64,000 nt of DNA from Pseudomonas brassicacearum (GTDB lineage: Bacteria > Pseudomonadota > Gammaproteobacteria > Pseudomonadales > Pseudomonadaceae), in contig NZ_MOBJ01000034.1 in NCBI RefSeq assembly GCF_003732225.1, forward strand, positions 372,001 through 436,000, in the 5' to 3' direction. Below, one piece after another: positions 58,698 through 64,000 of the stretch. Position numbers and translations under genes: made by a program. The first letter of the stretch is position 1. Every line of letters begins with the position of its first letter. The notes beneath the pieces were generated by a model that was not told the origin of the DNA, did no database searches, and saw only the letters and a program-made list of their open reading frames with translations.

Positions 58698-61012
58698 GCA
58701 CGCGCTCCTCCTATGAGCTCAACCACTGCATCGAGCAGCGCATCGTCATGAAAGCTGGCCTTGGCTAAATAGTAGTCGGCTCCAGCGTCCAGCCCACGAC
58801 GACGGTCTTCTTCACGATCCTTGTAGGACACCACCATCACCGGCAGCGATTGCAGCCGATTGTCACGTCGCAACAACGAAACCAGCTCGATCCCGTCCAT
58901 GCGCGGCATATCAATATCGGTAATCAGCAGATCGAAATCCTCGGCACGCAGCGCGTTCCAGCCATCCATGCCGTCCACCGCAACGGCCACGTCATAACCA
59001 CGATTGAGCAGCAGCTTGCGTTGCAACTCACGAACCGTCAGTGAGTCATCGACCACCAGAATGCGTTTGCGCGCAACGATGGCGGTCTGCTGGCTGTGCC
59101 GGGCGATCCGCTCCAGGCGACCGGTATTGAGCAGTTTATCCACCGAGCGGAGCATGTCTTCGACGTCGACGATCAACACCACCGAACCGTCATCGAGCAA
59201 AGCCCCGGCGGAAATGTCCTGAATCTTGCCCAGGCGCTCATCCAGCGGCAGCACCACCAACGTGCGCTCGCCGATAAAGCGCTCGACGGCCACCCCGTAC
59301 ACCGCGTCGCGCTCACGGATGACCACGACTTTGAGTGTCGCCGGGCTGTTCTGACTCGCCGGGCGGTTCAGCAACTGGCTGGCCGCGACCAGGCCAACGT
59401 GTCGACCTTCGTGCCAGAAGTGCTGACGACCTTCCACCTGAACGATGTCGTCCGACGCCAAATCGCACATGCGCTCGATGTGCGCCAGTGGAAAGGCATA
59501 CGCCTCCTCGCCCACTTCGACCACCAGACTGCGCACCACCGACAACGTCAGCGGCACCTCAAGATGGAAACGACTGCCCTCGCCAGCTTTCTGCTCCAGC
59601 ACCACCGCACCGCGCAACTGGCGGACCATGTGCTGAACCGCATCCAGGCCGACACCACGCCCGGAGACTTCGGTGACCTTGTCGCGCAGACTGAAACCGG
59701 GCAGGAAGAGGAACGTCAGCAGCTCTTCTTCACTCAACTGCGCTGCGGTCTCGAGCGGTGACAATTGGCGCTCGACGATGCTCTGGCGAACCCGCTCCAG
59801 GTCCACGCCATTACCGTCATCGCTCAACTCCAGCACCAGCAGCCCGGCCTGGTGGGACGCGCGCAAGCGAATCAGCCCTTCGGCAGGCTTGCCGGCCAGC
59901 AGGCGTTGTTCAGGTGTTTCGATGCCGTGGTCCACGGCGTTACGCAGCAAATGGGTCAGCGGCGCTTCAAGCTTTTCCAGCACGTCGCGGTCGACCTGGG
60001 TCTTTTCGCCCTCGATCTCCAACCGCACCTGCTTACCCAGGCTACGGCCCAGATCGCGAACCATCCGCGCCTGCCCGGTCAGCACATCGGCAAACGGCCG
60101 CATGCGACAGGCCAATGCCGTGTCGTACAGAACCTGAGCACGCTGACTCGCCTGCCAGGCGAACTCATCAAGCTCAGCGGTTTTCTCCGCCAGCAATTGC
60201 TGGGACTCGGCCAACAACCGCCGTGCATCGCCAAGCGCCTCCTGGGCCTCAAGGCTCAGGGTTTGCTCTTTGAGGTGAACGTTGAGACTTTCCAGGGCGC
60301 GCAGGCTGTTGTTCTGCATCCGTTTGAGACGCAGCATCGTCGCCAGGTACGGTTTGAGGCGCTGGGTTTCCACCAGCGATTTACTCGACAGGTCGAGCAG
60401 GCTGTTCAAGCGCTCGGCGGTCACCCGCAACACCCGCTCGCCGCCCTCGGTGACGTGTTTGGCTTTGCGCGATGCCGCTACCGATGCTGCGAGCGACGAC
60501 TCGAGTTCTGCCACAAGATCTGGCGATTCAATCAGCGGTGCCGGCCGCTCGAGTTGCAGCTCGGCCATCGGCGCTTCGGGCGGCAATGACGGCCGCGCTA
60601 CAACGGGTGCTGCGACCGCCAGGGGATCCAGTAAATGCCCCATCAACGCCACATAGGCTTCGATGTCGCTCGGCCCGACATTAGCGCTGCCCGGCGTCGC
60701 GATGCGCATCAGCAAGTCGGTGCCTTGCAGCAGCGCATCAATGTGTTCCGGGCGCAGAAAGAGCCGGCCTTCCTGCGCACTGACCAGGCAGTCTTCCATC
60801 ACATGGGAAACGCTGACCCCGGCATCCACGCCGACAATCCGCGCCGCGCCCTTGAGCGAATGCGCGGCGCGCATGCAGGCTTCCAGATGATCGGCCTGAG
60901 TCGGGTCACGTTCCAGCGCCAGCAACCCGGCGCTGAGCACCTGGGTCTGGGCCTCGGCTTCAAGACTGAAGAGCTCCAGCAGTGACGCGTCACGCATTTG
61001 ATCAGGGGTCAT
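58694..61012 (-). CDS. wspE: Hybrid CheA-type histidine kinase WspE
   Basis: Kinase-response regulator hybrid of 772 aa that phosphorylates WspR and WspF. In order: Hpt domain with phospho-His 51 (RAAHSLKGAAR); a linker and dimer region; an ATPase domain (HLLRNAVDHGIETPEQR; LSDDGNGVDLE); a CheW-like domain (about 495-625); and a C-terminal receiver with Asp about 702 (DLLITDIDMPRMDG). The start overlaps the wspD stop. All motifs look functional. Confidence 0.96.
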   Translation of the reverse strand: MTPDQMRDASLLELFSLEAEAQTQVLSAGLLALERDPTQADHLEACMRAAHSLKGAARIVGVDAGVSVSHVMEDCLVSAQEGRLFLRPEHIDALLQGTDLLMRIATPGSANVGPSDIEAYVALMGHLLDPLAVAAPVVARPSLPPEAPMAELQLERPAPLIESPDLVAELESSLAASVAASRKAKHVTEGGERVLRVTAERLNSLLDLSSKSLVETQRLKPYLATMLRLKRMQNNSLRALESLNVHLKEQTLSLEAQEALGDARRLLAESQQLLAEKTAELDEFAWQASQRAQVLYDTALACRMRPFADVLTGQARMVRDLGRSLGKQVRLEIEGEKTQVDRDVLEKLEAPLTHLLRNAVDHGIETPEQRLLAGKPAEGLIRLRASHQAGLLVLELSDDGNGVDLERVRQSIVERQLSPLETAAQLSEEELLTFLFLPGFSLRDKVTEVSGRGVGLDAVQHMVRQLRGAVVLEQKAGEGSRFHLEVPLTLSVVRSLVVEVGEEAYAFPLAHIERMCDLASDDIVQVEGRQHFWHEGRHVGLVAASQLLNRPASQNSPATLKVVVIRERDAVYGVAVERFIGERTLVVLPLDERLGKIQDISAGALLDDGSVVLIVDVEDMLRSVDKLLNTGRLERIARHSQQTAIVARKRILVVDDSLTVRELQRKLLLNRGYDVAVAVDGMDGWNALRAEDFDLLITDIDMPRMDGIELVSLLRRDNRLQSLPVMVVSYKDREEDRRRGLDAGADYYLAKASFHDDALLDAVVELIGGARA

Positions 61013-61692
61013 GTCAGGCTCCGGGTCACGGCGGACAACAACTGCTCTTCATCCAGCCAGCGCAGGCTGCGACCTCTGAATTGCAACACGCCACGGGTGT
61101 ATTTGGCGCTGGCCTGCTGGCCTGATTGAGACGCGGCGTCGAGGACTCGCTCATCAATGGCGTGAATCCCGTCCACCTCATCCACCGGCACCACGACCGG
61201 ACCGCCGTGAGCGGCGATGATCAACATGCGCGGCATGATCCGCACACCCGAGGCGACACCTGTGGTCGCTTCCAACCCCAGCAACTCCACCAGCGACAGG
61301 CAGGCCACCAGCGCGCCGCGCACGTTCGCCACCCCCAGCAAGGCCCGTGAACGCTGATGCGGCAGCGAATGAATCGCCTGCATCGGCGCCACTTCCACCA
61401 GACTGCGGGTCGCCAGGGCGAGCCACTCTTCGCCGAGGCGAAACATCAACAACGAGCGCGTGAGCACATCCGTTTCAACGGCAATGGACGCTTGCGCACG
61501 GTCGTCCTGCTGCAAGGCATAACGATCCAGCAAGCGCGTCGCCGCCGCCGAATACACCGCGCAATTGCGGCAGTGAATGTGTTCGATCAGCAATGGGCAG
61601 GACTTGTCGCCGTGGATACCGATACGGTTCCAGCAGTCGTCGATGGCCTGGGCATCTTCATGGGTCACGTTCAACGAAACAGAACCGGTCAT
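61009..61692 (-). CDS. wspD: CheW-like coupling protein WspD
   Basis: Scaffold protein linking WspA to WspE. The 227-aa protein has one CheW domain (about 70-220) with VANVRGALVACLSLVELLG and VPVDEVDGIH, and an N-terminal extension with Cys residues (CPLLIEHIHCRNCAVY). Overlaps wspC and wspE by ATGA on both sides. Confidence 0.94.
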   Translation of the reverse strand: MTGSVSLNVTHEDAQAIDDCWNRIGIHGDKSCPLLIEHIHCRNCAVYSAAATRLLDRYALQQDDRAQASIAVETDVLTRSLLMFRLGEEWLALATRSLVEVAPMQAIHSLPHQRSRALLGVANVRGALVACLSLVELLGLEATTGVASGVRIMPRMLIIAAHGGPVVVPVDEVDGIHAIDERVLDAASQSGQQASAKYTRGVLQFRGRSLRWLDEEQLLSAVTRSLT

Positions 61693-62963
61693 CGTTTACG
61701 CTCACTGTCAGCGGTGCGCTCACTGCGGGCGGCGCGTTCCTGTAATCGACGGGCGCCAGCCGTATCCCCCTGGGACGCCAGCAACACCGCCAGATGGATC
61801 AGCGCTTCGGGGTGCTGCGGTTGCAAATAAAGCGCCTTGCGATAAAAACCTTGAGCTTCCAGCACGCTGCCAGCGACATCGCTGAGCAGCCCCAGCCAGT
61901 AAAACACCTGCGCCACCGGCTCGTGGCCGCGCAGGTACTGCTCGCAGGCCGCTCGCGCTTCAACGCTCTTACCTTCGTTGGCCAGGGTTGCAATGCTCGC
62001 CAGCAGAGCGGCGGCATCAGTGTTCGACAGCGTCTCAACGCTCGGGCGCGGCGCGGGTGCAACGGCGGCAAAAGGTCGGTTGCGTACCGGCGGCGAAACG
62101 CTGCGCATCGGCAAACTCACCGGCAACGGTGGTGCAATGAACACCGGCAGCGGTTCGGGTTCAGGCTCGCTGTGACGGCTGAAGGCGAAGGATTGTGGAA
62201 TACCGATCGAACGCATGCCCAGACGCCCCAGCAGACTGCCTTCGGCCGGGCCGATAAACAGCACGCCATCCACGTGAGTCAGGCGCTTGAGCACCTCAAA
62301 AACCTGCTTCTGAGTAGGCTGATCGAAATAGATCAGCAAGTTGCGACAAAACACGAAGTCATAGGGCGGTTCATTGGCCAGCAGGGCCGGATCCAGCAGA
62401 TTGCCCACCTGCAAACGTACCTGTTCGCGCACCCGATCGCTGAGGCGATAGCCTTCGTCTTCGGCGCTGAAGTGCCGCTCGCGGAAATCGGTGAGTTGTC
62501 CTCGAAAGGAGTTCTTGCCGTACAGCGCACGCTTGGCCCGCTCGACCGACAGCGGGCTGACGTCCAACCCTTCGACCTTGAACTGGTGCGGCGCCAGCCC
62601 GGCATCGAACAACGCCATGGCAATCGAATACGGCTCCTCGCCGGTGGAGCACGGCAGGCTGAGAATCCGCAGCGCACGCATGCCCTTGATCTCGGCCAGA
62701 CGCTTGAACGCCAGCTTGGCCAAAGTAGCAAAGGATTCCGGGTAACGAAAAAACCAGGTTTCCGGGACGATCACTGCTTCGATCAGCGCTTGCTGTTCGT
62801 CTCGCGAGCCTTGCAGGCGCTGCCAGTACTCATCCGACGTTTCCACCTGCTGCGCCGCCGTGCGCTGACGCACCGCGCGCTCGATGATCGCCGGGCCGAC
62901 GGAGCTCACGTCGAGGCCGATGCGTTCTTTGAGGAAGTCGAAAAAACGCTGGTCATTGCTCAT
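61689..62963 (-). CDS. wspC: CheR-type methyltransferase WspC with TPR
   Basis: Methylates WspA, opposing WspF. The 424-aa protein has the CheR domain (about 1-270) with PCSTGEEPYSIAMAL (SAM site) and CRNLLIYFDQPTQ, a variable linker rich in Pro, and a C-terminal TPR-like region (about 315-415). Start and stop overlap the neighbouring genes. Confidence 0.95.
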   Translation of the reverse strand: MSNDQRFFDFLKERIGLDVSSVGPAIIERAVRQRTAAQQVETSDEYWQRLQGSRDEQQALIEAVIVPETWFFRYPESFATLAKLAFKRLAEIKGMRALRILSLPCSTGEEPYSIAMALFDAGLAPHQFKVEGLDVSPLSVERAKRALYGKNSFRGQLTDFRERHFSAEDEGYRLSDRVREQVRLQVGNLLDPALLANEPPYDFVFCRNLLIYFDQPTQKQVFEVLKRLTHVDGVLFIGPAEGSLLGRLGMRSIGIPQSFAFSRHSEPEPEPLPVFIAPPLPVSLPMRSVSPPVRNRPFAAVAPAPRPSVETLSNTDAAALLASIATLANEGKSVEARAACEQYLRGHEPVAQVFYWLGLLSDVAGSVLEAQGFYRKALYLQPQHPEALIHLAVLLASQGDTAGARRLQERAARSERTADSERKR

Positions 62964-63496
62964 GGGCGCTCCTCAAGCGACGCCAGGTCCAGCGGTGGCG
63001 ACGGGAACAGCAACGCGCGCACCTGAGCATCCAGCAAGTCCGCGACGCGCACCCATTGCAACAGTCCTTGCGCGTCTTCACGCACCGGCCCTAGATACGG
63101 CGCCTGACGGTTATCCAGGCCATAGGGCTGGAAGTCCGCCGGATTGCAACGCAGGGTGTCGGTGGCTTGCTCAAGAATCAGCCCGAGCAATTGCGCAGGC
63201 ATTGCGCCATCCGGCTGATAGTGCACCAACACCAATCGAGTGCTGGTACGCGCCTTGGCCGGCTGACCGAACGCCAGGTCGCCGACATCGATCACCGGCA
63301 CCACCGCGCCACGGTAGGCAAACACCCCCGCGACCCAGGACGGTGCCCTGGCAATCGGTTTGAGCGGCAGGCGCGGCAGCACCTCAACCACTTCAATGGC
63401 TTGCAGCGCATAGCGCTCGTCGCCAATGCGAAATACCAGAAACAACGACTGTTTCGGTGCCATGCCCGCACTGCGTTTCGCCACCAGTTCGCTCAT
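62960..63496 (-). CDS. wspB: CheW-like coupling protein WspB
   Basis: Second CheW-type adaptor of the Wsp complex, 178 aa. It has one CheW domain (VFRIGDERYALQAIEVVEVLPRL at about 22-44; AGVFAYRGAVVPVIDVGDL). Its start shares one base with the wspA stop (TGATG) and its stop overlaps wspC. Confidence 0.95.
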   Translation of the reverse strand: MSELVAKRSAGMAPKQSLFLVFRIGDERYALQAIEVVEVLPRLPLKPIARAPSWVAGVFAYRGAVVPVIDVGDLAFGQPAKARTSTRLVLVHYQPDGAMPAQLLGLILEQATDTLRCNPADFQPYGLDNRQAPYLGPVREDAQGLLQWVRVADLLDAQVRALLFPSPPLDLASLEERP

Positions 63497-64000
63497 CAGA
63501 CTTTGAATCGCGAGACGCCGCTGCGCAGCCCTACGGCCACCGAACTCAGCTCGTCGATGGCAAAACTGGCCTGACGCAGGGACTCGACGGTCTGGCTGCT
63601 GGCGTCGCCCAACTGCACCAGTGCATGGTTGATCTGTTCAGCGCCCGTGGCCTGGGCCTGCATACCCTCATTGACCATCAACACCCGCGGCGCCAGCGCC
63701 TGAACCTGATGGATGATCTGCGACAGCTGCTCACCGACCTGCTGCACTTCGAACATGCCACGGCGTACTTCTTCAGAGAATTTGTCCATGCCCATCACAC
63801 CGGCCGACACCGCCGACTGGATCTCGCGAACCATCTGCTCGATGTCATAGGTGGCGACAGCGGTCTGGTCCGCCAGACGTCGCACTTCGGTAGCGACCAC
63901 GGCAAAACCACGACCGTATTCGCCGGCCTTTTCAGCCTCGATGGCGGCGTTCAGCGACAGCAGGTTGGTCTGATCGGCGACCTTGACGATGGTCACCACC
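63496..64000 (-). CDS. wspA: Methyl-accepting chemotaxis protein WspA, partial
   Basis: Surface-contact sensor at the head of the Wsp pathway. The window holds the C-terminal cytoplasmic signalling part (about 167 residues to the stop), including the MCP hairpin tip sequence LSLNAAIEAEKAGEYGRGFAVVA. The 5' part with the periplasmic domain and HAMP lies beyond the right edge. The first Val/Met in view is not a start codon. Confidence 0.95.
   Translation of the reverse strand, partial: VVTIVKVADQTNLLSLNAAIEAEKAGEYGRGFAVVATEVRRLADQTAVATYDIEQMVREIQSAVSAGVMGMDKFSEEVRRGMFEVQQVGEQLSQIIHQVQALAPRVLMVNEGMQAQATGAEQINHALVQLGDASSQTVESLRQASFAIDELSSVAVGLRSGVSRFKV

Overview
The window looks like core chromosome of a Pseudomonas of the fluorescens group. 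The reasons are gene order close to that of P. aeruginosa PAO1 from lpxA through rpsB/map/glnD/dapC, and then from plsB and mexKJ/mexL through tsaB, adk, ppc, lysS and prfB to the wsp cluster (PAO1 order recalled from memory), GC-rich pseudomonad codon use, and dense copies of the fluorescens-type REP sequence (core GAGCGAGCTTGCTCGCGA). About 62 genes are supported. No rRNA, tRNA, CRISPR array, transposase or prophage gene was seen.

Layout. (1) 1-12704, all minus: envelope, lipid and translation supercluster lpxA(partial)-fabZ-lpxD-skp-bamA-rseP-dxr-cdsA-uppS-frr-pyrH-tsf-rpsB, with many ATGA/TAATG start-stop overlaps. (2) 13076-17932, plus: map, glnD, dapC. (3) 17933-19355: accessory pocket with an astacin-like metalloprotease and an apparent antiporter gene remnant. 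(4) 19356-22525, plus: ArsC/YffB-like gene, dapD, csdA, csdE; tcdA faces them. (5) 23697-29302: ndvB-like GH17-GT2 glucan synthase, dapE, rlmA, a conserved hypothetical and a cold-shock gene, a block that sits elsewhere in PAO1. (6) 29550-32802: plsB and a DUF4197 gene. (7) 32946-35378: the most unusual stretch. A strongly folded leader with two mutually exclusive long pairings precedes a DUF6124 gene. It is followed by a class II Fic gene bracketed by two 72-nt near-palindromes, a pair of operator-like repeats at its promoter and a (TTCCAA)n tract. (8) 35379-40289: MexJK efflux pump with divergent MexL-type repressor. (9) 40424-46322: rsmJ, several poorly characterised genes, tsaB and adk. 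(10) 46612-56337: ppc, small genes, a lipoprotein hydrolase, a QEGLA-motif gene, a TetR regulator, lysS, and prfB with its programmed frameshift. (11) 56643-64000: the Wsp surface-sensing/c-di-GMP operon, complete apart from the 5' part of wspA, which lies outside the window.

How parts fit together. LpxA/LpxD/FabZ feed lipid A and fatty acid synthesis. Skp and BamA assemble outer membrane proteins. RseP handles envelope stress. CdsA and PlsB make phospholipid precursors. Dxr and UppS supply isoprenoids and the undecaprenyl carrier. DapC/DapD/DapE form most of the succinylase lysine/meso-DAP route. CsdA/CsdE/TcdA form a sulfur-transfer and tRNA t6A-modification set, complemented by TsaB. WspA-F drive WspR, a GGDEF cyclase that controls biofilm formation. 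REPIN-like paired repeats occupy most of the longer intergenic gaps. All family names rest on recognised motifs and remembered family features; no database search was possible.
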